This document shows, in pieces, positions 28,970 through 38,562 of a DNA stretch of 64,000 bases (position 1 is the first letter of the stretch; each line of letters begins with the position of its first letter). The stretch lies in the NCBI RefSeq assembly GCF_000210295.1, contig NC_026737.1, positions 310,001 to 374,000 of the forward strand, written 5' to 3'. The stretch comes from Trypanosoma brucei gambiense DAL972. Its lineage: Eukaryota; Euglenozoa; Kinetoplastea; Trypanosomatida; Trypanosomatidae. The translations under genes were made by a program, and so were the position numbers. The notes beneath the pieces were generated by a model that worked only from the letters and a program-made list of their open reading frames with translations, ran no database searches and was not told where the DNA came from.

Positions 28970-30655
28970 TCACCGTGATGTGATTGCTGCAATAAGTCTT
29001 GATACTCGAAACAAACGATAGTGAAGGAACCCGTCTATAACAAACATACCGAAAAGAAGAATGGAAAGCACACCAAATGGAACAAATCCCATTACAATAG
29101 TTCTGTTTAGCTTTCGAGTACATGGGGCCTTCTTCCATTCACCTTTACAAACTCCCCAGAGACATGTTGGGGAATCTCTATCCACATCACAGTTTTCATT
29201 ATATCCCCTACACTCATTGCTTTTGTAATACGCACACAACGCAATTGGATCCTCTGCTCTTTCCCTAATGTAACTTTGAATGCGCGGAAATGATATTGCC
29301 TCCGCTACCGCCAAAAGTGCAAGAGAACAAAAACCGATGGCAATACCAACCGCTGCAGCTCGCAACATGGCGTGAGGGGAAAACCTTACCGGCATTCGCA
29401 TTCTGATGGCATGAAAAGCTGTAACAGCACTCGCAAACAAACAATGGAAACAACCAATCAATATGGGCGAAATGTAACGAAACATATAACCATTTACAAT
29501 TCCATTGCGGTCACTTATAAATGTATTCGCGGCAACTGTCAGTAACATAAGCGTCATCAGAGATTGTACGACGGCTAGCCAAAAGGTTTGCATGGGAAGA
29601 CGTGTCAGAAATAGAATACCAGTTCCGCTAAACAGCCCCGGGGGCGCCCGAAATAACTGAAGCTGTATTCCTACTCTCGCATCCGTGGGCCGCGAGCTAC
29701 ACTTCGCTATGTTTTTATCAATATTTGCCAGAGCCGCAAGTTCCTCCTTCGCCACCGACACTAAAACATTATCATCAATGCCCTTGTAGTTGCACTTACT
29801 TTCAACAAAGGACCGTAGAGTTAAACTCTGTTCCTTATTCTCTCTACTGGCCGACACCAGAAACCGACGCACGTACATGCGCAGACACTGCATGTCAAAG
29901 AATTTCTTGGAGGAATGACGAAAAATAGACATAAAACTGCTCCTCTGCTCATTCCCAACCACAACATCGTGAATTGCAGAACGCGCAAACGTAACGTAAG
30001 GAATTGGACCGATAGATCCTGCACCACAAATGAGCTTTTGACGTTCCGACTGCGTCTCCGCATCTCCTTTACCCCGCCGAGAGTTAACATAAAACAGCGA
30101 GAGAAACATCGACCTTCGGTTGTTTTCATCTGCAGGTGCGCCACTCGCAACACCGCTCTCGTCCACTTCTTCAGTAGATCCATTGTTCTCACCCCAGATA
30201 TTCTCTCGCGTCACTATATCCTTTTCATCTTCCTTACTGCTACCCTCCTGCGCTTTCACTTCCCTCCTTGCGTTCCTCTTGGTTTTTTCTTGTTCCAACC
30301 GCTCTCGGCGCTTTAGAAAATCATCACTAGTGAAGCGGTTCACATTTAGCAGTGTTATCGTATTTTTGTTTACCATGCTTACATATCCCTCATAATGTAA
30401 AAACAATGTTTCATCATTCACTACTGACTCACCGAGAAAGGAAATGCACCTCCCGATAAGTTTAAAATCCTGCCAATGTAGCTTTGGAAGATTTCTACAC
30501 GGCTCGTCAAGCATAATTACAGCCTCAGTAGGAGTACTTGAGGTTTGGCATTCCTCTGCAGCATCCGGCGCTGAAGTTTCAACATTTCCCTCAAGTGGCG
30601 GCACCGGCTCCACCTCGTTACCAGCGCCGTCACGTCGTTGGGGATTCTCCGGCAT
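28970..30655 (-). CDS. LSM14-like domain protein with four membrane segments
   Basis: A 561-aa protein starting at ATG 30655. After an acidic N-terminus, residues about 64-110 look like an LSM14/Scd6-type Sm fold: KLIGRCISFLGES, LHYEGYVSMVNKNTITLLNVNRF. This is the fold that brings RNA-decay factors together in P-bodies. A charged linker follows (about 115-250). The C-terminal half is membranous: about four helices between residues 350 and 550, with a Cys-rich extramembrane loop between the third and fourth (CAYYKSNECRGYNENC ... CLWGVCKG, eight Cys in the loop). Joining an LSM14-like domain to a polytopic membrane region is unusual and could tether mRNP components to a membrane. The Sm-fold reading is by eye and needs structure prediction. 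Confidence 0.82.
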   Translation of the reverse strand: MPENPQRRDGAGNEVEPVPPLEGNVETSAPDAAEECQTSSTPTEAVIMLDEPCRNLPKLHWQDFKLIGRCISFLGESVVNDETLFLHYEGYVSMVNKNTITLLNVNRFTSDDFLKRRERLEQEKTKRNARREVKAQEGSSKEDEKDIVTRENIWGENNGSTEEVDESGVASGAPADENNRRSMFLSLFYVNSRRGKGDAETQSERQKLICGAGSIGPIPYVTFARSAIHDVVVGNEQRSSFMSIFRHSSKKFFDMQCLRMYVRRFLVSASRENKEQSLTLRSFVESKCNYKGIDDNVLVSVAKEELAALANIDKNIAKCSSRPTDARVGIQLQLFRAPPGLFSGTGILFLTRLPMQTFWLAVVQSLMTLMLLTVAANTFISDRNGIVNGYMFRYISPILIGCFHCLFASAVTAFHAIRMRMPVRFSPHAMLRAAAVGIAIGFCSLALLAVAEAISFPRIQSYIRERAEDPIALCAYYKSNECRGYNENCDVDRDSPTCLWGVCKGEWKKAPCTRKLNRTIVMGFVPFGVLSILLFGMFVIDGFLHYRLFRVSRLIAAITSR

Positions 30656-30680
30656 TCACAAACTAATAACTTAAAACTCC

Positions 30681-30707
30681 TTTTTTTTTTTTTAAAAAAA
30701 AAAAAAA
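30681..30707. repeat. T13A14 palindromic block at a trans-splice acceptor
   Basis: Thirteen T followed by fourteen A, able to fold back on itself, in the leader of the LSM14-like gene. In the RNA sense a second pyrimidine tract (about 30708-30720) precedes it, and the first AG lies immediately after. Confidence 0.85.
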
Positions 30708-30824
30708 CAGAAAAAATTTCTCCTTTTTGTCTTCTCTTCACTCCTCAATGTTCCACACTCCAAACAGTTTCAACTACTGCGTAATCAAGTTGCTGACGTA
30801 GCTATCACCTTCCTGCTACTGCTT

Positions 30825-30854
30825 TCTTTTCTTTTCTTTTCTTTTCTTTTCTTC
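30825..30854. repeat. (CTTTT)n repeat
   Basis: Six pentamer units; a (CTTT)n run follows at about 30880-30899. In the RNA sense these are purine-rich GAAAA repeats. Confidence 0.85.
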
Positions 30855-31935
30855 TCTTTTTTTTTCTTTTTTACCTTGTTCTTTCTTTCTTTCTTTCTTG
30901 TTTTTGTATGCTCTTTTGTTTTCTTGAGTCCACCTCACCGTGGCCTCTCTTCAAATAATAGGTTATTGTGCGTATATATATATATATTATAAATATATAC
31001 GCTGTTGAATGCCAAACACAACCTCCTTTTCCTTTCTCCTCTTTTTTTTTTTTGCACTTTTCTCCCACCTACTTTTGTTGCCTTTGAATACAATTTAGCA
31101 CTTTTACATACGACTAAATGACAGTATTTGTCAAGGAAAAAAAAAAGAGGAGAAAGGAAAAGGAGAGGAGAGTAATTAGTGAAGTAGTTACATGCAACAT
31201 CTAGACAAATTTATACATTTCCGATTATTTATTTTATTTTATTTATTTTTTTGCATCCTTCCACCCCGTCATCCATCCATTCCGCATGTTTCCTTCTTTT
31301 TTTTTTTCCTCCCTCTCTTTCTCTTTGTTTAGAGGACGAGTCTCATCGCAAGAGTGCAATACACTCGAGAAGTGGGAAACACGAACACAAAAAAGAAAAA
31401 AAAAAGAAAACAGAAAGAAGGGAAGTAATGGAAAGAAAGAATATCGACCACAGTTTCGTTTGGTGAACTGCGTGCATACATGTGGTGCGACAAAAGGCAC
31501 ACACACACACGCACACACATAAAAAAAAAGAAAACGGAACCGTAGACACAAGGAGGAGGAGGATAATAATAATAATAATAACAATAAAAGTTATAAAACT
31601 TTATTATCCGTCTCCATACGCTCCCCTCCTTTTTTCTTTTCTTCCTCATTCCTACTTTCCGTTTTATCTGATTGCACTTTAAATAATATTAAGTTTGTCC
31701 GTTGTTTCTTCACCTTCAGACATCTCCAGCTATCATACAGAAACATACACAGAAACAAACACAACCTCTTCACTATTCTTTCACACAAATGACGGTACGC
31801 TGTTGGTCAGTCCGATCAAGTTAATAAAGAGAGAAAAATAAGTTTCATCAGCATCAACAACACCGCCATCAACACAAAAAAAAAACAAAAAACAAAAACA
31901 TCAACACACAACGAACGAGGACGGCTTAGGCCACT

Positions 31936-31951
31936 GGGGGGGGGGGGGGGG
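31936..31951. repeat. G16 homopolymer
   Basis: Sixteen consecutive G on the plus strand, followed by GAGGAGGA. The transcribed RNA would carry C16. Confidence 0.9.
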
Positions 31952-32599
31952 AGGAGGACTTGCGAATAGTAGAAGGGAAGGTGGGAAAAGCTGAAAAGAA
32001 GAAAGAAAAAGAAAACACAACGCGACCGGCGCGCAGCAACGTGATCTAAAGTGTGTGTGCATGTGGCAAACAAACTATCGGCATCAGTAACCAAAACAGA
32101 AAGTGGGTGGGGCGTGAGAGAAAAAAGACGAAACGGCAATAAGTGATCCTGAAGTGAGGTAAGTGGGCTCAAGTGCACACGACGATATGATGCCACGCTT
32201 AATGAGAAAAACACCCCGAGGGAGAACAACAGCGACAACAACAACAATAGAAAAGGATGAAAAACAAAACCCGTATTTACATCCCTCCTACTCCCCACAA
32301 AAGCCGTACGAATCACCACATCGCGATACATGGAAATGATGATACCTCTTATTCCCTTACCATTTATGCACCGAACCCACTTTCTGTTTGTTGTTTGTTG
32401 TTCCGTCTCCCCTCCTTCTTTTCCTCATTCCAACGGCTTCCACCGTTCCTGCCACGGCGGCAGTTTAATTACTGCGCCTCGTATTCCCTTCCATTGATTC
32501 GGCATCAAATATAGCAGCGGAACCTCCCCACTGCACTCCTCATTTCCCCTACGCATGCATGCATGCATGTGTATGCGTATGCTTATGTCTGCGCACGTC

Positions 32600-32620
32600 T
32601 GTGTGTGTGTGTGTGTGTGT
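32600..32620. repeat. (GT)n microsatellite
   Basis: About ten GT units on the plus strand, about 150 nt past the stop codon of the mitochondrial carrier gene. Confidence 0.9.
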
Positions 32621-32771
32621 CTGTGCATCTTCCATAGCTTCTTTTTTTCCATGTAGTTTTGCCAATCCCAACAAGCAAGCGAATTCAAAAGCGACGCCCA
32701 ATTAAACGGGCACACCACTCGCTGCCACACAACTGCATCCGGCCTCCTGCTTATTCTTTTCCCTCTCCCAT

Positions 32772-33929
32772 TTAGTCATCACCGACCAAAATGCTCTGAA
32801 CCTTTTCGAATACAACAAACATGGAAGCACTGGCTGGCACTGCCTTCAGATAGTTCGCTGATATGCCTGAGAATAGGGATCCTACACCTTTCGTTCTAAC
32901 CATCTTCACGAAACAGTCAGTCATGCCTTTATATTTCACTGCACGTCCGTTGGTGCCCTGCGTTTGCAGTCGGGTCCGCACGACGTTGAGTGGATATGAT
33001 ACCGTTTGTGCAAACATGGAGGCGAACATACTAACGGCAGCCGTTTCAATGGAGGAAAGAGATGAATCGTGACGGCTCATACCGTAATTATTCATCCTGT
33101 ACATTATCATCTGCTGCTGTGCAGTAGAATAGATACCGACTTCTAATCCGCGGTAGATGAAGATTCCCACCATATTGGGGGTGAGACCACGATAGAAGCC
33201 AGAAATTCCACTATTTTTGTACGTGTCATATATCACCTGCCGCATGCCGCCCGGGTACTCCGACCTCCTCGAAACGGCCATGCGTGTTTTGATTACTTCA
33301 AGAGGATACAGCGTAAGCTGCGCACCAAACCCTGCCCAGGCGCCAATGAGGAAGTTTAGAAGTATGCGCGGAATGCTGGTGAGCGTAAACCAGCGGTTAA
33401 GTGGGGCCGGTAACACAGATACCGCAGACAAATCATATGCAATAAGCTCCGAGCCCGTTGCCTTCATTGCGGCCTCCCACTCCGTTACGCGGGCCGTTTC
33501 TTCATCTAAACTGTCCTCGTAAAGCGACAGGAAGTACCGACGGAGTGTAAAAACTAAGGCAAACTCCGGACCCGCCTTGAGGCAGTTTACCCCGTTCCCG
33601 CGCCAGAAAGCGGACCACCCGCCATCATTCCGAATTAAGTGAAAGACGTCAATTAGTTGTGCCGGTCTAAGAAGCGACTTTTTTCCAGTGCCACTCACAA
33701 GATGACCCTCCTGAACAATAATCTTGATGCGGTCCAAGGGGGCTGTCAGTGTGCGACTACATGCGCCCGCCACACCACCTGCAACAAAAGTAGCTGCTGT
33801 TGTGTACGAGTCTCGCTTCACGTGCATGTGCTGTTCCTTTGCCTTTTCGTGGCCTACAGTCATAGCTTCCGATCCCGTGATATTTTGAGCACTTGCACCA
33901 CTACTGCAGTCTGCTACTTCAACCCCCAT
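32772..33929 (-). CDS. MCP6: Mitochondrial carrier family protein (MCP6-like)
   Basis: A 385-aa protein. The start is the ATG at 33929; ten upstream codons begin with TTG. Three carrier repeats are visible, each with its signature: TAPLDRIKIIVQ (repeat 1), LYPLEVIKTRM (repeat 2), SYPLNVVRTRLQ (repeat 3), plus GGVAGACSRT at the start of repeat 1. A polar insert of about 50 residues separates repeats 1 and 2 (EDSLDEETARVTEWEAAMKATG onward), making it longer than the usual 300 aa. An N-terminal extension of about 45 residues precedes helix 1. Solute carriers of this fold sit in the inner mitochondrial membrane. MCP6 is assigned by gene order recalled from memory; the substrate is not readable, though the pattern resembles CoA/nucleotide-type members. 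Confidence 0.9.
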   Translation of the reverse strand: MGVEVADCSSGASAQNITGSEAMTVGHEKAKEQHMHVKRDSYTTAATFVAGGVAGACSRTLTAPLDRIKIIVQEGHLVSGTGKKSLLRPAQLIDVFHLIRNDGGWSAFWRGNGVNCLKAGPEFALVFTLRRYFLSLYEDSLDEETARVTEWEAAMKATGSELIAYDLSAVSVLPAPLNRWFTLTSIPRILLNFLIGAWAGFGAQLTLYPLEVIKTRMAVSRRSEYPGGMRQVIYDTYKNSGISGFYRGLTPNMVGIFIYRGLEVGIYSTAQQQMIMYRMNNYGMSRHDSSLSSIETAAVSMFASMFAQTVSYPLNVVRTRLQTQGTNGRAVKYKGMTDCFVKMVRTKGVGSLFSGISANYLKAVPASASMFVVFEKVQSILVGDD

Positions 33930-35200
33930 ATGCACGTTTTCGGTGATGCTTGCGCGCAACAGTTTCTTTTATCTCTCACTTCTGTCGTTAGGGAAAGCTT
34001 CTGTGTGGAGCAAAGACGTTGACACGTAGGCAACCTCCCGCTGCTTTTTGTTCCTAGATATGAAATGGTGCCCTCTCTTCGCCTCAACCACCGATAATAT
34101 ATATATATATATATATAGGTATATGTATTTTTTTTTCCTTCTCCTCCTTCCTCTTGTTGCAATCTATACGGTGATTTTACTCTTTCTCGCTATTCCGGTC
34201 GTGTCAACGGCTTCCCTCACCACCAGATGTGTATCTTGCACCTGCGGTAACTAATGTGTGAAAGTGGCCCAAAGATAACCCTGGTCCAAGCTTGATGGGA
34301 ACTAATGAATATATGTATAATGCACGCTTATATATATATATATATATATGTCTGTGTCTGTGTCCGTGTGTGTGTGTGTGTGTGTATGTCAGTGCGTTGG
34401 CAATTAAGTACCTTACGATTTGGGGTATGTATTTTTATGCACCTACGCTTATGCGACCTCCACAGGGGTGTAATATGCGGCGCGTGATTACCACTGCCAC
34501 CACTTCCTCCTCCTCGTCGGTATGTACGTGGGAGTGATTCTTGTGTGTGGGCGGGCACCCACGCAAAGCCGTCAAGACAAGCTTCTATATATATATTTAT
34601 ACGAGTTTAAAAAAGAACCGAAAAATATCGCGGAAGAAGTGTTATCACCGTGCCAAAACGAATGGACATGGGGGAAAAGATGAAGCAAGTATTGAGATAT
34701 TGCAGCGCTGAAGCAGAATAACCAATTGAAACGGAAGGAACAACGCAAACAACCCCCAAAAGACAACAAACAAGACAAGCCTGTACGACGTCTTGTGTCT
34801 CGCGAGCAGCCCATTAACTGCTAAGGAATAATAATAAAACAGCCCTCACCCCAAGTAGTTGCTTAAAGACCACTGTGGTAAACTTCCACTCATCCTAAAA
34901 CTTTACAATGTCAACGAAAGGAAACAAACAACTGAAATAGTACACGTTAAATGTCTAAAAAAACAATAACCAAAGACGATAAAAGTTCCCTATTAGTTAC
35001 CCCTTACTCTACCTTCACCTGTTTTAGGTTAAACTGCTTCCCCTTCCTTACACATCTTTGACCTCCCCCTTCTCTTGGCTTCATCACACTTAAGCACACA
35101 CACACACAAAAAAAAAAGAAAGAAACACAACAGTAACTCCCTCCCTGCGTCATTTATTATAAGTGGGTCGAATGAAGGAAAGGGGGAAGGGAGAATTACA
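33930..35200. other. Intergenic/UTR region with TA and GT arrays
   Basis: About 1.27 kb with (TA)n at 34096-34117, (TA)n at 34328-34349 and (GT)n at 34366-34385. No gene seen. Confidence 0.6.
34328..34385. repeat. Adjacent (TA)n and (GT)n microsatellites
   Basis: A TA array of about 11 units and, 16 nt later, a GT array of about 10 units. Another TA array lies at 34096-34117. Confidence 0.9.
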
Positions 35201-35662
35201 CTATTCCCATATAAACCACCCAACAACGGGGTATCTGGACTCGAACTTCTTTACCCAACCTTCCAACTGCTGCAGCTCCTCCTCAGTGCTACCCGGGCGC
35301 CAGTCTTTGTTGATTTCATCGCCTGTCAAATCACTTTTTGCGAGGCAGCGGCTAATTTCACGCCCCGCATAAATGTGATACGGCTGCCCCGGACCATAAA
35401 ACTGTGGGGCGACTTCGTATACCACACCCTTAACGCTCACATAAACATCATTCTTGCGTACACCATCATACTCCTGAAGCTCATCGGCGGTGAAACTACG
35501 CTGCACTATGGGCTTTACTGGCCTTATTCCCTGACCCCGATGGCAGTGTATCTTGTGCAATTTATATAATCGCTGAATAATGGCGCGGGAAATAACACTA
35601 ACCGCCGCTGCGACTGCGAGAACCTTCCCAACCTTAACTAGTTTACCAACTGCCTTATCCAT
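35201..35662 (-). CDS. Cytochrome b5-like MAPR protein (PGRMC/Dap1 family)
   Basis: A 153-aa protein starting at ATG 35662. One N-terminal membrane helix (about 11-28) is followed by a basic linker and a MAPR domain (about 55-150). Motifs: FTADELQEYDG, VYVSVKGVVYEV, and FYGPGQPYHIYAGREISRCLA, the last very close to the YGPxGPY...AGRDASRxLA segment of PGRMC1/Dap1, including the heme-ligating Tyr. These proteins bind heme through Tyr rather than the two His of true cytochrome b5, and support sterol-synthesis cytochromes P450 and heme handling. Membrane position (ER or mitochondrial outer membrane) is not determined by sequence. Confidence 0.92.
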   Translation of the reverse strand: MDKAVGKLVKVGKVLAVAAAVSVISRAIIQRLYKLHKIHCHRGQGIRPVKPIVQRSFTADELQEYDGVRKNDVYVSVKGVVYEVAPQFYGPGQPYHIYAGREISRCLAKSDLTGDEINKDWRPGSTEEELQQLEGWVKKFESRYPVVGWFIWE

Positions 35663-36423
35663 TCCTTTTTGGAACTCAGTGGCGTTGTTGAGAGTGTCGT
35701 TCTAACGAGTCCCCAAAAGAGTTGATGTGGATGACGGGAAAGGAAGTCGAGGTTTCTTTTTTGTAGAAAAAAAATAGAAATGATTGCACGTGAGTTGATG
35801 CCGATATTGACAGACACATACCGACGCAGAAAATTGCATCTTTTCCACCACAGCGATACGTGCACACATACGCATTAGCATGTCTGTGAATGGGGAAGTA
35901 CGAAAGAGTTGCGGCAATGAATGCCTACTTTCCCTCTCTCCTCTAAACATTTCTGTACATTGCACCACATCATATAAACCACCTCCCTCCACCTCCTTCT
36001 TTGTTTAATTTAGAAAACAAAAAAAAAACACTCTCTCCTTCCCCAATATTCCCAAGTCATCACACATTTGAAGCGACGACACCATTCCTTTGGTTGACCG
36101 CGTCTCTAAGGAGGTCGCTGAGGGGGACACGCGCAGACACACACACACGCACACTTTTCCCCATCCTTCTTCATTTGTCGCATCCTCTTTTTCTTTTTCT
36201 TTCTCTCCCTCTCCTCCTCGATAGTTTTCATCTTCCACAGTTCCCTGCTTTCCACACACACACACACACGCACAGCATGGGAATCCGGTGAATGGGTGAA
36301 TGGATTCTGGAAAAGAAAGAAGAAGAAAAGAGCGTAGAGGACGTCACCACTTGCAGGTGGATCGGGTAAAGACACAAGGGCATCCGTCCACGGCTCCAGC
36401 CAACCACACAAAATATATACAAC
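35663..36423. other. Intergenic/UTR region
   Basis: About 0.76 kb with two short (CA)n runs (near 36139-36152 and 36256-36272) and a purine-rich plus strand near 35765-35775. No gene seen. Confidence 0.5.
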
Positions 36424-37833
36424 TCAGTAAACTGGTTGCCAGTTCGGGTTTTCTACCTCTTCCACAGTGAAGGGGATTGTTCCCGTTTCGTTGTTCAAAA
36501 ACCTCGCATGTGCACCTTTCTGAACCCGAATTTTGGACAAAAAGGTGTTCTGATACACACGGATACCTTCTCCTTTGACACAATCTAACGCGTAATACTC
36601 ACATTCATCCACCTTGTTGCCCGCCAACTCTACACCATTCACACTGTCCAGAATTATACCCGCGGCGTAGATTCCATAAAATTTACAGTTCTTTATGCTC
36701 ATGGCCGGTTGTCCAGCACAAGACCCCGGAAAGGTGCCACGCATTATAACACCCGTCCCAAGTGCAGAGAATTCACAGTCCTTCACAGTAATCTTGCAGG
36801 CGTCGGTGTGCAGGCCCACACACGTAGGCCTGGATTCACATGCGTTGGCGACCGGAAGGGTGCAACCATCACGCGAACTCGAAGCTCCTTTGAAATAACA
36901 TTCCGTGAGAATGATATTAGACATTGGCCAACCATAAACGGAGCCTTTTTGTGGTTGGTCGAAGGTGCACCTTTCGCACTCCACCTTGCAATATTGTGCC
37001 ACGAGGAGTTGTGTAGTATCTTTGCTACGTGAGGTGAAGCAGCAATTCCGAAATTTTACGTGAGCATGGGCAACTATTACCTGCCCGTTGAACGTCATAT
37101 TCGCGAACTGCACGTTGGGCCACCGCTCAGGATGCGGAAACTGCATTCGATATTCTTCTTCTTCCCGCGCCGCTGCGACTGCCGCATTGACCTTTTCCTC
37201 ATATATGCGTGCTTCCTCTGCCAGTCGCTTCTGCTCCTCCTCCTTGCGCTTGCTATTCTTTCGTGCATCGGACTTTTTCTTTTTTGGTACCACTGGCGGC
37301 TCGGGCAGGTCGGGAGTTATGACGATCCGCGGGACAATACCTTCAATATGTACCGTCCCTTGAATGACGACCTCAGCGGCGGCCTCACTGGACCCCACCT
37401 TCTGAACTGCTGCAGCAGATGGCAGAGTATCATCAGGGACGACGGAATCACCCTCTTCTTCTTTCTTTTCCCTTGTGCTCATGGGGTCGAAAGATTCCTC
37501 ACCTTCCACTGGAATGACCTTCGGTTTCGGTTCCACAGCAGAGCGCGGGATGCTTTCAACACGCAAGTTATCAGCAACCTCAACGGCGTAGTGGGTGTTG
37601 ACATCTCCAAGTGTAGCAGGTGGAATTAGAACGACCGTCCTGGGTAGCATTGACACCTCTCCATTGCTTTTCGTGTGTGCTTCCACCACTGAATGCGATA
37701 TATCACTCAGGGAGTCTATCTCCTTGTTGACGAACCACTCGCCTATGTAATAATTGCAGGTACCGCTCGGTAGCGTCTGGGGGTCCGGCAGAACCTCTTT
37801 CCTCTTTCTAGAGCCCGCTCGCTTGGGAGGCAT
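36424..37833 (-). CDS. Parallel beta-helix repeat protein
   Basis: A 469-aa protein. The start is the ATG at 37833 (MPPKRAGSRKRK). The frame is open a further 75 codons but that part is leader sequence with a T14 tract. The first 230 residues are low-complexity and acidic/basic, ending in a charged coiled-coil candidate (KRKEEEQKRLAEEARIYEEKV). Residues about 250-450 form turns of a right-handed parallel beta-helix: repeated hydrophobic strands with CxF/C/N ladders such as HVKFRNCCF, IILTECYFKG, ITVKDCEFSALG, MSIKNCKFYGIYAAGIIL and VELAGNKVDEC. Such folds occur in polysaccharide enzymes and in several flagellar or structural proteins. No catalytic residues are recognisable, so a scaffold role is possible. 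Confidence 0.85.
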   Translation of the reverse strand: MPPKRAGSRKRKEVLPDPQTLPSGTCNYYIGEWFVNKEIDSLSDISHSVVEAHTKSNGEVSMLPRTVVLIPPATLGDVNTHYAVEVADNLRVESIPRSAVEPKPKVIPVEGEESFDPMSTREKKEEEGDSVVPDDTLPSAAAVQKVGSSEAAAEVVIQGTVHIEGIVPRIVITPDLPEPPVVPKKKKSDARKNSKRKEEEQKRLAEEARIYEEKVNAAVAAAREEEEYRMQFPHPERWPNVQFANMTFNGQVIVAHAHVKFRNCCFTSRSKDTTQLLVAQYCKVECERCTFDQPQKGSVYGWPMSNIILTECYFKGASSSRDGCTLPVANACESRPTCVGLHTDACKITVKDCEFSALGTGVIMRGTFPGSCAGQPAMSIKNCKFYGIYAAGIILDSVNGVELAGNKVDECEYYALDCVKGEGIRVYQNTFLSKIRVQKGAHARFLNNETGTIPFTVEEVENPNWQPVY

Positions 37834-38562
37834 TAGACAAAAAAAAAAAAGAACTTCCGTAGCCCCTTTTTTGTTTGTTTGTTTGTCACCGGACCGCACG
37901 AAAAAAAAAAAAAAGTGGAAAGGAAGATGAACAATATCGGCGAAAGGCAAAATGAACGAGGGACAAATAACCAGCCCCAAATTAAGGTGGTAAGGCGAGA
38001 AAGACGGGTCGATAGCGCCGCTATAGGAGCGAGGCGCAGGTCGTCCACACAGATTCAATCATCCAAACACAGAAAGACAAAGTGTAAAAAGAAGTTTAAG
38101 CACCTGCAAAGAAAATTTAAAGCACGCTGAAGCAAAATGGAGAGGCGCGGGCGACCAAACCACACAAATACAGAGACTCCCACCCAGGTATAATCGGCGG
38201 AAGAAAATAAAAGGGGTTAAAGGGAACTGGACGAAAATAGTGGACCTACTTCACTTTCCTTTTCTGGAAAACTGACGACAACTCTCACCGCTCCACACCT
38301 CACCGTTCCAACAAAGGGGAACAGTTTGTTATGTAATGCATCATGGGTGTTTATCAGTATGTACACACATAATCCCCATTAGTACAACCTTCCAACTGGC
38401 TTACATATACGTTAGTTTATAAATATAGGTGTAGGTGTGCATTTCCCCCTCCCTAACGCTACTACGTTAGTTTAGGCTGGCACCCTTCTTTTCATTCGCC
38501 ATAGCTCTTCATTACCCCCTCCTTCTTTCTTCAACGCGCCTACAGGACAATTGGCCGATCAA
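37834..38562. other. Intergenic/UTR region
   Basis: About 0.73 kb. Two minus-strand T-tracts (about 37840-37851 and 37900-37914), with TTTG repeats between, serve the beta-helix gene. The rest shows no gene. Confidence 0.5.

Larger units (their letters stand above)
30656..32771. other. Long intergenic/UTR region
   Basis: About 2.1 kb of low-complexity DNA: a T13A14 block (30681-30707), (CTTTT)n at 30825-30854 with a CTTT run to about 30899, a TA array near 30975-30987, a G16 run at 31936-31951, and (GT)n at 32600-32620. Minus frames such as 31816-32331 are translated pyrimidine tracts. Confidence 0.6.

Noticed and set aside
31816..32331. 171-codon minus-strand open frame
   Set aside because: Translates pyrimidine tracts (Phe/Leu/Pro runs) including the C16 run; no protein-like domain.
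37060..37629. 189-codon plus-strand frame opposite the beta-helix gene
   Set aside because: Antisense shadow, no domain.
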